In this document: positions 1 to 5,016 of the stretch, piece after piece
How the letters are laid out: the number at the start of each line of letters is the position of its first letter
Position numbering within the stretch: the stretch's first letter is position 1
Translations under genes and position numbers: made by a program
The notes under the pieces: generated by a model
The model's input: the letters and a program-made list of their open reading frames with translations, nothing else
What the model was told of the DNA's origin: nothing
Database searches by the model: none
Source of the DNA: Patescibacteria group bacterium
GTDB lineage: Bacteria > Patescibacteriota > WWE3 > UBA101185 > UBA10185
Direction of reading: 5' to 3'
Assembly (NCBI GenBank): GCA_018818485.1
Contig: JAHIRX010000083.1
Coordinates: forward strand, 1 to 5,876
Length of the DNA stretch: 5,876 bases

Positions 1-1663
1 AACTATTACAGAAGGTGAGATGGAAGCAGATAAAGTAATTACCGTTGAAAATACTTTTGATATAAAACCAGGAGTAAAAGACACTACTTATGAAATGAGT
101 TTAAAAATAGCTGCGATGTGTAACGAAGCTTTTGTTGAGAACCCTGAGGATAGTTATGATAAATGGAGAGTAGGGGGAACTCCCACTGGTAAAGCTCTTT
201 TGATGGCCGGTGCTAAAGCAGGATTTTTAAAGCCAGAGTACGAAAAAAGCCATCCAACAGTAAAATTTTTAGCATTTAATTCCGTTATTAAATATCAAGC
301 GAGCATTCATAAAATAGACCATAGGTACATGCTTTTTGTATGTGGTGCTCCCGATATACTTCTTAAAGTCTCTAAATATGTACAACTTAATTACGGAAAA
401 CGGGAATTAAATGAGGTGAGACTGGAAGAGATTGAAAGAATATTAAACAGACTAGCACTTAAAGGTTCTAGACTAATATGTACTGCATATAAAGAAATAC
501 AAAAACCTGAAGAAGATATTAATTTGGAAGAAGAAATTAAAGATTTAACATTCACCGGTCTTATAAGTATGAATGATCCTATAAGAGTAGGTGTAAAGAC
601 AGCTCTGGAAACATGCCAAGAAGCAGGTATGAAGGTCGTTATTATTACTGGAGATCATAGAAATACAGCAAAAGCTATTGCAAATAAACTAGGGCTTTCT
701 GTTGATGATGAAAATATATTAGAGGGAACTGATCTTGAAGCTATGTCTGTAGAAGAGCTTTCTGAGATTGTCGAAAAAATAGTAATTTATGCTCGAACTG
801 AGCCAAAACACAAGAGTAAAATTGTTGAGGCATGGCAGAAAATAGGAAAGGTAGTAGCAATGACTGGAGATGGGATAAATGATGCTCCAGCTCTTAAAAA
901 GGCCGATATAGGCATTGCTCTTGGATCAGGAACTGATGTTGCAAAAGAAGTATCTGATTTAGTTTTACTTAACGATAGCTTTAGCATAATTGTTGATGCG
1001 GTAGAGGAGGGAAGAGTAATCTTAGATAATCTTAGAAAGGGCATCTCATATATTCTTTCAGACGCTTTCTCATCCACTGTAGTTGTAGGTTTCAGTATGC
1101 TTATGGGCTGGCCCATACCTTTATTTTGGACTCAGATACTTTGGAATAACATAGTTGAAGATACACTTCCTAATATTGCTTTTGCGTTTGAGCCCAAAGA
1201 AAAAGATGTTATGAAAAGAAAACCATATCCTGCCGATTCTCCTCTTGTTAACAAAGAGATGAAGTTTTTAATATTTGTTACAGGACTTATCGATGAAATA
1301 CTAACTTTTGCACTTTTTTGGTATCTGTGGGGTTACTTAAAGCTTGATCTTGAATACGTTAGAACCATGATATTTGGAGGAATTTGTGTAGATACTGCTT
1401 TTGTAATTTACTCATATAAAAGTTTAAGAAGAAATATATGGGATATAAATATATTCTCAAATAAATGGTTACTTCTTTCTTCAGTTATGGTGCTATTCCT
1501 CTTTTCAATAGCAATATATTTCCCACCACTTCAAGTGCTACTTCACACAGTACCTCTTGTGTTTAGCGATTGGATAGTTCTAATAGTAATTGCGATAGCT
1601 AGCTTACTTTTAGTAGAGGCCACAAAATACGTTTTTATAGCCCGTAAAATTACAGAAGCGTAG
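1..1663 (+). CDS. P-type cation-transporting ATPase, C-terminal part (5' end cut by window edge)
   Basis: Membrane ion pump driven by ATP through an aspartyl-phosphate intermediate. The frame is open to the window edge: base 1 ends a Gly codon and bases 2-22 read TITEGEM, the tail of the DKTGT[LI]TEG phosphorylation motif. The Met at 20-22 is therefore internal, and the actuator domain and helices M1-M4 lie upstream. Numbering from that Met, the nucleotide-binding domain has GTPTGKAL (54-60), FNSVIKY (86-92) and CGAPD (108-112). The P domain has DPIR (186-189), TGD (210-212) and TGDGINDAP (282-290). Six helices follow at about 343-361, 366-388, 414-438, 447-465, 483-501 and 516-535, the M5-M10 layout of P2-type (Ca2+, Na+/K+-like) pumps. 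M6 carries NNIVEDTLP, with Asn377 and Asp381 where SERCA has ion ligands. Oddities: the usual Lys of KGAPE is Cys108, GDPTE is GTPTG, and the M5 ligand positions are Ala349 and Ser352. The family is certain; the transported ion cannot be assigned. Confidence 0.96.
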   Translation, partial: TITEGEMEADKVITVENTFDIKPGVKDTTYEMSLKIAAMCNEAFVENPEDSYDKWRVGGTPTGKALLMAGAKAGFLKPEYEKSHPTVKFLAFNSVIKYQASIHKIDHRYMLFVCGAPDILLKVSKYVQLNYGKRELNEVRLEEIERILNRLALKGSRLICTAYKEIQKPEEDINLEEEIKDLTFTGLISMNDPIRVGVKTALETCQEAGMKVVIITGDHRNTAKAIANKLGLSVDDENILEGTDLEAMSVEELSEIVEKIVIYARTEPKHKSKIVEAWQKIGKVVAMTGDGINDAPALKKADIGIALGSGTDVAKEVSDLVLLNDSFSIIVDAVEEGRVILDNLRKGISYILSDAFSSTVVVGFSMLMGWPIPLFWTQILWNNIVEDTLPNIAFAFEPKEKDVMKRKPYPADSPLVNKEMKFLIFVTGLIDEILTFALFWYLWGYLKLDLEYVRTMIFGGICVDTAFVIYSYKSLRRNIWDINIFSNKWLLLSSVMVLFLFSIAIYFPPLQVLLHTVPLVFSDWIVLIVIAIASLLLVEATKYVFIARKITEA

Positions 1664-1672
1664 GTCCTATAG

Positions 1673-1701
1673 TAGACTCGGATACATTTTATAGGTATAA
1701 T
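1673..1701 (+). promoter_or_regulatory. Sigma70-type promoter for the 176-residue protein gene
   Basis: A perfect TATAAT (1696-1701) lies 17 bp downstream of TAGACT (1673-1678, four of six matches to TTGACA). The predicted start of transcription is near 1708, leaving a short leader with AAGGAG at 1725-1730 before the ATG at 1736. A 6-bp inverted repeat (CCTATA 1666-1671, TATAGG 1690-1695) straddles the spacer and abuts the -10 element; it could be an operator or chance in AT-rich DNA. Confidence 0.6.
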
Positions 1702-1735
1702 TTCCAAGATTAAATACAAGATATAAGGAGAGAAG

Positions 1736-2266
1736 ATGAGAGTTAAAGTTGAGAAACTTTGGGATTTCGTAGAAGCGAGTTTTTCTATCAATTCTGGTGA
1801 GTATGACTCAGTTATAATTCCTATAATTAAGGAGAATGGTAAACAGATTCACTGCTGCAGGATCAAAGTAAGAACACCCCAGATCGCCAGCACAATACTA
1901 CAAAAGGATACGGAGTGGTATCTAGATAACGGAGAGGTAGTGGTCCTAAACAAAACTGCAGATGACACAAGAAAAATAGTTGAGCCTATATTCCTAATAG
2001 AAACCGTAGAGAATATAAAAATAGCTATAGAAAAACTAAAAGAAAATAGTAGTTGTGTCTTTCTTATAGAGCATTTAATGATACCTATCAGCAATAAGGG
2101 AAAAAACGTAGTAACTGAGATACTTTGCTATGACAAAAAAATTCTCAAAAAAATAGGAGGAATACCCGGTTTAAAAGGAAAGTTTATCTATGCGTGCGAA
2201 TATGCCATCTTAGATATGAGTGCTGAGAAGGCAATGGATATAATTGGGCCCTCGCTAAATAACTAA
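1736..2266 (+). CDS. Conserved-looking hypothetical protein, soluble, 176 residues
   Basis: I do not recognise the family. The start is well supported: AAGGAG at 1725-1730 sits 5 nt before the ATG, and a promoter-like site lies upstream. The product has no signal peptide or membrane helix and is predicted to be a cytoplasmic mixed alpha/beta protein. Strand-like stretches (SVIIPII at 25-31, GEVVVLN at 66-72, IVEPIFLIET at 81-90, CVFLIEHLMIPI at 107-118) alternate with a charged helix at about 91-105. There is a Cys-Cys pair (40-41) in QIHCCRIKV, and a GGIPGLKGKF segment at 141-150. No catalytic or nucleotide-binding motif stands out. It follows the ATPase on the same strand with a 72-bp gap but appears to have its own promoter and ends in a strong terminator, so it is probably a single-gene unit. 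Real-gene status is supported by start signals, length and terminator; function is unknown. Confidence 0.85.
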   Translation: MRVKVEKLWDFVEASFSINSGEYDSVIIPIIKENGKQIHCCRIKVRTPQIASTILQKDTEWYLDNGEVVVLNKTADDTRKIVEPIFLIETVENIKIAIEKLKENSSCVFLIEHLMIPISNKGKNVVTEILCYDKKILKKIGGIPGLKGKFIYACEYAILDMSAEKAMDIIGPSLNN

Positions 2267-2298
2267 ATAAGAAACTTAGAAACCCGGAACTAAAATTG

Positions 2299-2316
2299 AA
2301 AAGTAAGAGTACTTTT
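2299..2316. other. Small AT-rich hairpin next to the terminator
   Basis: AAAAGTA (2299-2305) and TACTTTT (2310-2316) are perfect inverted copies around an AGAG loop. The 7-bp stem is mostly A-T, so it is weak on its own. Because its 3' arm ends in a T run on both strands, it could help stop minus-strand transcripts coming from the small gene at 2361-2603. It could also be chance in AT-rich sequence. Confidence 0.3.
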
Positions 2317-2318
2317 TG

Positions 2319-2356
2319 TTCCCCACGTAGTAAATATAAAACGTGGGGAATTTTTT
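2319..2356 (+). terminator. Rho-independent terminator after the 176-residue protein gene
   Basis: Perfect 10-bp stem: TTCCCCACGT (2319-2328) pairs with ACGTGGGGAA (2341-2350) around a 12-nt A-rich loop, followed by TTTTTT (2351-2356). The U tract is on the plus-strand transcript, so it ends the gene at 1736-2266. The minus-strand gene ending at 2361 would meet the same hairpin only 10 nt past its stop, but there the stem is followed by AACAAAAAG instead of a U tract, so it should terminate poorly in that direction. Confidence 0.9.
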
Positions 2357-2360
2357 GTTC

Positions 2361-2603
2361 TTATATCTTCTCGGATTCAATAACTTTTATGGTTCCTCGA
2401 ATATGAATCCACTTTTCAATCTCAACTTCCTGGCTAGAGAACACATAATGATGAATCTTCTTCAGATGCCTAATGATCGCACTTGCATTTTTGCCCTTTG
2501 CGTGAGTTTGATTTTCATGATCAGTAGATTGTGTCTGATAGACAGTTTTTAAGTAACGACTACACTTAGGACAATTACCAGCAGTTGTTATTTTAACCTT
2601 CAT
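2361..2603 (-). CDS. Small putative zinc-binding protein (CxxC...HxxxxH), 80 residues
   Basis: Unrecognised small protein with a zinc-finger-like set of ligands: Cys11-Pro-Lys-Cys14 near the N terminus and His46...His51 in RHLKKIHH. The CxxC to HxxxxH gap (31 residues) is much longer than the roughly 12 of a classic C2H2 finger, so if zinc is bound the fold differs or the intervening loop is large. The rest is basic then acidic, with no membrane segment. Start choice: AAAAGGAGA (minus-strand, 2611-2619) is 8 nt from the ATG at 2603 but only 2 nt from another in-frame ATG at 2609, so 2603 is preferred; the longer form would add Met-Glu. It is divergent from the cupin gene and convergent with the gene ending at 2266. 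A plus-strand frame through the same bases starts inside the terminator and lacks start signals. Coding status rests on the ribosome binding site, the ordered Cys/His motif and gene spacing. Confidence 0.68.
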   Translation of the reverse strand: MKVKITTAGNCPKCSRYLKTVYQTQSTDHENQTHAKGKNASAIIRHLKKIHHYVFSSQEVEIEKWIHIRGTIKVIESEKI

Positions 2604-2610
2604 TTCCATC

Positions 2611-2619
2611 TCTCCTTTT
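2611..2619 (-). promoter_or_regulatory. Ribosome binding site that decides the start of the small minus-strand gene
   Basis: On the minus strand this reads AAAAGGAGA, a strong Shine-Dalgarno match. Two in-frame ATGs follow, at 2609 and 2603; spacing of 2 nt versus 8 nt from the AGGAG core favours the second. Confidence 0.7.
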
Positions 2620-2631
2620 ATATGCCAAGAG

Positions 2632-2658
2632 TTTATACTAGAATAAGTACGATATCAA
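2632..2658. promoter_or_regulatory. Divergent promoter region between the small zinc-finger-like gene and the cupin gene
   Basis: Plus strand: TATACT at 2634-2639 is a plausible -10 for the cupin, with a start near 2646 and a leader carrying AAAGG (2666-2670), 8 nt before the ATG; no good -35 is visible. Minus strand: TATAAA (complement of 2632-2637) with TTGATA (complement of 2653-2658) at a short 15-bp spacing; transcription would begin near 2625 and the leader carries AAAAGGAGA. The two -10 elements overlap, so the two promoters could not be occupied at once. Both are calls by eye in AT-rich DNA. Confidence 0.4.
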
Positions 2659-2678
2659 ATTAAAGAAAGGTCATAGTT

Positions 2679-3062
2679 ATGCCTATATATGTGGAAAATA
2701 TTGAAAAAGCTACTTTAGAAAATGATAATTTTCGAAAAGTACTTGCAACAAATAAGTTTAGTCAGTTAGTTGTTATGAATTTAAAGCCTGGTGAAAACAT
2801 CGGAATGGAAGTACACAATGATGTAGATCAGTTCATTAGGATAGAGCAGGGAAGTGGAAAGGTAGCATTAGATGGCCAGGATTACCCAATTGAGGATAGT
2901 TTTGCTGTTGTTATTCCAGCAGGAACTGAACACAACATTATTAATGAATCAAGTGAAGATATGAAACTCTACTCGATCTACAGTCCAGCAGAACATCCTG
3001 ATGGAACTATTCACACAGATAAAGCAGAAGCAGAGGCTTGCGAAGCTAAACATCATCACTAA
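2679..3062 (+). CDS. Single-domain cupin protein with His-rich tail
   Basis: Small one-domain cupin (127 residues), a beta-barrel fold that usually binds a divalent metal; the substrate is unknown. Cupin motif 1 is present in a variant form, PGENIGMEVHNDVDQF at about 37-52, with His46 and Gln51 in an HxxxDQ pattern and Glu56-x-Gly58 after it. Motif 2 is complete: PAGTEHNIIN, with Pro80, Gly82, His85 and Asn89. The C-terminal SPAEHPDGTIHTDKAEAEA is typical of a widespread family of stand-alone bacterial cupins. The protein ends in three histidines, preceded by Cys121, which may add metal binding. No signal peptide, so cytoplasmic. Start: AAAGG at 2666-2670, 8 nt before the ATG. It is divergent from the small Cys/His protein gene and lies 17 bp upstream of the membrane-protein gene, but no terminator separates them, so read-through is likely. 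Fold is secure; whether it is an enzyme, sugar isomerase-like protein or sensor is not determinable. Confidence 0.93.
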   Translation: MPIYVENIEKATLENDNFRKVLATNKFSQLVVMNLKPGENIGMEVHNDVDQFIRIEQGSGKVALDGQDYPIEDSFAVVIPAGTEHNIINESSEDMKLYSIYSPAEHPDGTIHTDKAEAEACEAKHHH

Positions 3063-3064
3063 TT

Positions 3065-3080
3065 TGCTATACTTAAAAGG
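3065..3080 (+). promoter_or_regulatory. Extended -10 promoter giving a leaderless start for the membrane-protein gene
   Basis: TGCTATACT (3065-3073) matches the extended -10 form TGnTATAAT in eight of nine positions; no -35 is evident, as is usual with extended -10 promoters. The expected first transcribed base, 7 nt past the end of the hexamer, is 3080, which is exactly the G of the GTG start codon. It lies 2 bp beyond the cupin stop codon. Confidence 0.55.
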
Positions 3081-3919
3081 TGATTAAACTGCCTACAATA
3101 AAACGTATTATTGTGTCTTTAATACTTGCTATCGAATCTTTTATTGTTGTTAGTTTAATTAAAAACTTTATTCAAACTCAAAACTATTTCTCTGTCTCTT
3201 GGGATTTTGCAATAAAGCTCATTCTGATCCTTGTATTTACCATGTACACACTTGCTCTAACTACAGTTACAGCAAATAAGTGGACTCAAAATCTTTGGAC
3301 AGCTGCAGGAATATCACTAGGAATAATTATTCTACTTGCAACCTACGATATGTTCTACGCTACAATTGTTGGCTTAGGTTCATTTGCTATCTCAGTCCTA
3401 TCATCTCAAAGATCATTAAAACTAAGTAACAACATGATTAAAACAGCCCCTAGACACACTCTTAGATACTCTGTAAGGGGAGTATTACTGGCATTTAGTA
3501 TTTGTGCAGCTACAATCTTTCTTCTTGAATCCTCGGGGGTTAGCAGTGTAAATATTGGGCAAAAGATTGCAGAAGTAGCTGAAGAACCTGTAAAAGGTAT
3601 TGTTGAAAGCCAAATTCCTAAAGAAATTCCCCAACTTCCTGTTCCAATAGAGGGTTTTGATATATCTAGTCTAATTAGCCCTGACAATATTGATGTAAAG
3701 GGAATAATAGAATCTCAAGTAAACAGGTTTTTAGAGCCTTACAAAAGACTTTTTTCACCAGTGATGGCATTACTTATCTTTTTGATAATCCATTTCTACG
3801 GAACCATTGCTTACTATATCTACTTTCTAACAGTAGAAATGATATTTTCTCTTCTAAAAAAGATAGGTTTATTAAAAGTAGAAAAGATACAGGTGGAAAA
3901 AGAGCAATTATCTCTTTAA
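3080..3919 (+). CDS. Multi-pass membrane protein of unknown function, 279 residues
   Basis: Integral membrane protein; family not recognised. Hydrophobic helices are visible at about 9-27, 43-62, 73-88, 90-108, 134-150 and 226-250, with a possible seventh or amphipathic helix to about 260. Residues 151-224 form a long polar loop between helices 5 and 6. It holds two near-identical octapeptides, VKGIVESQ (171-178) and VKGIIESQ (206-213), flanking a Pro-rich segment. The C-terminal tail is charged. Arg/Lys clusters at 110-129 and 260-275 suggest those parts are cytoplasmic, which would put the repeat loop outside the membrane. Start: an in-frame TAA at 3074-3076 leaves GTG 3080 as the first start. 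The only Shine-Dalgarno-like bases (AAAAGGTGAT) overlap that GTG, so a leaderless start is more likely; CTG 3089 or GTG 3113 are weaker alternatives. It follows the cupin by 17 bp and overlaps the 3' end of truB by 12 bp. Confidence 0.88.
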   Translation: MIKLPTIKRIIVSLILAIESFIVVSLIKNFIQTQNYFSVSWDFAIKLILILVFTMYTLALTTVTANKWTQNLWTAAGISLGIIILLATYDMFYATIVGLGSFAISVLSSQRSLKLSNNMIKTAPRHTLRYSVRGVLLAFSICAATIFLLESSGVSSVNIGQKIAEVAEEPVKGIVESQIPKEIPQLPVPIEGFDISSLISPDNIDVKGIIESQVNRFLEPYKRLFSPVMALLIFLIIHFYGTIAYYIYFLTVEMIFSLLKKIGLLKVEKIQVEKEQLSL

Positions 3920-4549
3920 CTCAGATACCCTTACAGAGTCCTCGACTTTATAGTCTCCAATTCTTGTCCTTACCAAACTAACAAGCACACTATCTAAATC
4001 GTGAGCTAGAGAACGAATGTATGTACCAGAGCTACAAACTATTTTTGCTTTAACAATAGAAACCACTTTAAAACCTAAGTCAGTTTCCAATTCCACCTCA
4101 TATTTATCTAAAATATCAATACGGTGTATAGTAATTTCCTTTACGGGAAGTTTAGTCTCATCAATATTTCCCTTTCTAGCTTCTTTATAGAGGGTTTTAC
4201 CTTTAACCTTAAGAGCAGAGTAGGGTGGAACTTTTTGTTTTATTCTCCCAACATATTTCTTTAATTTCTCTTCAAAATTTATATTACTATCAACAGTGTG
4301 TGGTAAAACTTCCAAATCATAAGTTTTTGAATCTAATCCTAAACCAAACTCTGCAACATACTCTTTTTCCATCCCCATAAACTCACTTTGCCCTTTAGTA
4401 TCTTTTCCAGTAAGAACAATCAGTACGCCCTCAGCTAAAGGATCCAAGGTTCCTGCGTGTCCAACTTTCTTTTCACCTAAAATACCTCTAACTTTTGCTA
4501 CAACGTCAAAGCTTGTCCAATTTTTCTCTTTAAATATATTTAATATCAT
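3908..4549 (-). CDS. truB: tRNA pseudouridine(55) synthase TruB, short form without PUA domain
   Basis: Converts uridine 55 in the T loop of tRNAs to pseudouridine; cytoplasmic. All core motifs are present. The N-terminal KEKNWTSFDVV (7-17) corresponds to the KPxGxTS region. GHAGTLDPLAEGVL (30-43) holds the catalytic Asp36. EKEYVAEF (61-68) has the active-site Tyr64. VPPYSALKVKGKTLYKEARKG (107-127) is the conserved substrate-binding segment, and CSSGTYIRSLAHDL (172-185) and LVRTRIGDY (192-200) close the catalytic fold. At 213 residues it is about 100 shorter than E. coli TruB and ends straight after the catalytic domain, so the C-terminal PUA RNA-binding domain is absent, as in several compact genomes. 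Start: an in-frame TAA two codons upstream fixes ATG 4549. There is no Shine-Dalgarno sequence, but TATAAG lies 2 nt before it. It is divergent from the gene at 4635, and its last 12 bp overlap the end of the convergent membrane-protein gene, leaving no room for a separate terminator. Confidence 0.96.
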   Translation of the reverse strand: MILNIFKEKNWTSFDVVAKVRGILGEKKVGHAGTLDPLAEGVLIVLTGKDTKGQSEFMGMEKEYVAEFGLGLDSKTYDLEVLPHTVDSNINFEEKLKKYVGRIKQKVPPYSALKVKGKTLYKEARKGNIDETKLPVKEITIHRIDILDKYEVELETDLGFKVVSIVKAKIVCSSGTYIRSLAHDLDSVLVSLVRTRIGDYKVEDSVRVSELKR

Positions 4550-4559
4550 ATCTTATAGT

Positions 4560-4588
4560 TTGATAAATGTAGCAACTACATATATAAT
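4560..4588 (+). promoter_or_regulatory. Strong sigma70-type promoter for the 109-residue protein gene
   Basis: TTGATA (4560-4565, five of six consensus bases) and a perfect TATAAT (4583-4588) are separated by 17 bp, the best promoter match in the window. Transcription should begin near 4595, giving a leader of about 40 nt with GAAGGGAG (4621-4628), 6 nt before the ATG at 4635. A second -10-like TATACT lies at 4596-4601 without a matching -35. The -35 sits only 2 bp from a minus-strand TATAAG just upstream of truB, so the two divergent genes share control DNA. Confidence 0.72.
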
Positions 4589-4634
4589 AACCCACTATAC
4601 TGGGAAAAACGATTTAATCTGAAGGGAGTACCTT

Positions 4635-4964
4635 ATGGGATTGGAATCACTTGGTAGTGTTGGAGAAACACTCAAAAATTCTCTGATTAAAGTTGTTGAA
4701 GAACTTGGAGACAGCTACACATTTGTCTCAAATGAGAGTAATAGCAATATATCTCAATGGTCAGGTCTAAAAACCTATTGTATATTGAAAAACAAAAAAG
4801 ATCATATATTGAGAGCCTCTTTTACTCCAAGGGTCGGACGATTGATAATCGTCTTCAGAGACACTAACATTCAAGAAGTCGTAAAAAGAATAGTTGGGAA
4901 GGAGATTAATGGATACAAGGTAGCATATGTTGAATGGAAACTCGAGTATGAGGAACCCTCTTAG
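4635..4964 (+). CDS. Hypothetical protein, 109 residues, soluble alpha/beta
   Basis: Family not recognised. Start is well supported by GAAGGGAG 6 nt upstream and a near-consensus promoter, and the gene closes in its own terminator, so this is a complete single-gene transcript. The product is probably cytoplasmic: a helix at about 8-24 (ETLKNSLIKVVEELG), then strands around YTFVSN (28-33), LKTYCILKN (45-53), ILRASFTP (58-65) and RLIIVFRDT (69-77), a helix at about 79-87 (IQEVVKRIVG), and a final strand-rich YKVAYVEWKLEYE (94-106). This helix, sheet, helix, strand order resembles a small compact alpha/beta domain, but no catalytic or metal-binding motif is visible. It lies between truB (divergent) and thrS (same strand, 66 bp downstream). 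That places it among translation genes but does not show a shared role. Confidence 0.84.
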   Translation: MGLESLGSVGETLKNSLIKVVEELGDSYTFVSNESNSNISQWSGLKTYCILKNKKDHILRASFTPRVGRLIIVFRDTNIQEVVKRIVGKEINGYKVAYVEWKLEYEEPS

Positions 4965-4985
4965 TCCCAGTAAGAGGGTCTTTTT
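4955..4985 (+). terminator. Rho-independent terminator overlapping the stop codon of the 109-residue gene
   Basis: ACCCTCTTA (4955-4963) pairs perfectly with TAAGAGGGT (4971-4979) around a 7-nt loop, followed after one C by TTTTT and then a longer T-rich run to about 4997. The TAG stop (4962-4964) lies in the end of the 5' arm, so the last codons form part of the stem. The T-rich tail runs into the upstream region of the thrS promoter. Confidence 0.9.
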
Positions 4986-5016
4986 CTTTTTCCTTTTAAC
5001 TAAAGCTAAATTTATA

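Noticed and set aside
787..1116. Minus-strand open frame of 109 codons inside the P-type ATPase gene
   Set aside because: It lies wholly within a gene with unmistakable P-type motifs, has no start signals, and its translation is low-complexity Ser/Thr/Ile-rich, as expected of an antisense shadow.
1661..1669. Palindrome TAGGTCCTA at the ATPase stop codon as a terminator
   Set aside because: A 4-bp stem with a 1-nt loop and no T run cannot act as an intrinsic terminator.
1543..1791. Minus-strand open frame spanning the ATPase end and the next gene's start
   Set aside because: It covers the promoter and ribosome binding site of the 176-residue gene and overlaps coding sequence on both sides; no Shine-Dalgarno.
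1849..2094. Minus-strand open frame of 81 codons within the 176-residue gene
   Set aside because: Hydrophobic Ser/Phe/Ile-rich shadow of a supported plus-strand gene, with no start signals.
2343..2552. Plus-strand open frame of 69 codons
   Set aside because: It begins inside the 3' arm of the terminator hairpin, has no ribosome binding site, and overlaps the better-supported minus-strand gene.
2267..2678. Possible small RNA or riboswitch in the 412-bp stretch between the two larger plus-strand genes
   Set aside because: The stretch is accounted for by a terminator, a small minus-strand gene with a Shine-Dalgarno, and a divergent promoter; no riboswitch-like conserved structure is visible.
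3406..3687. Minus-strand open frame inside the membrane-protein gene
   Set aside because: Antisense shadow; no start signals and no recognisable motif.
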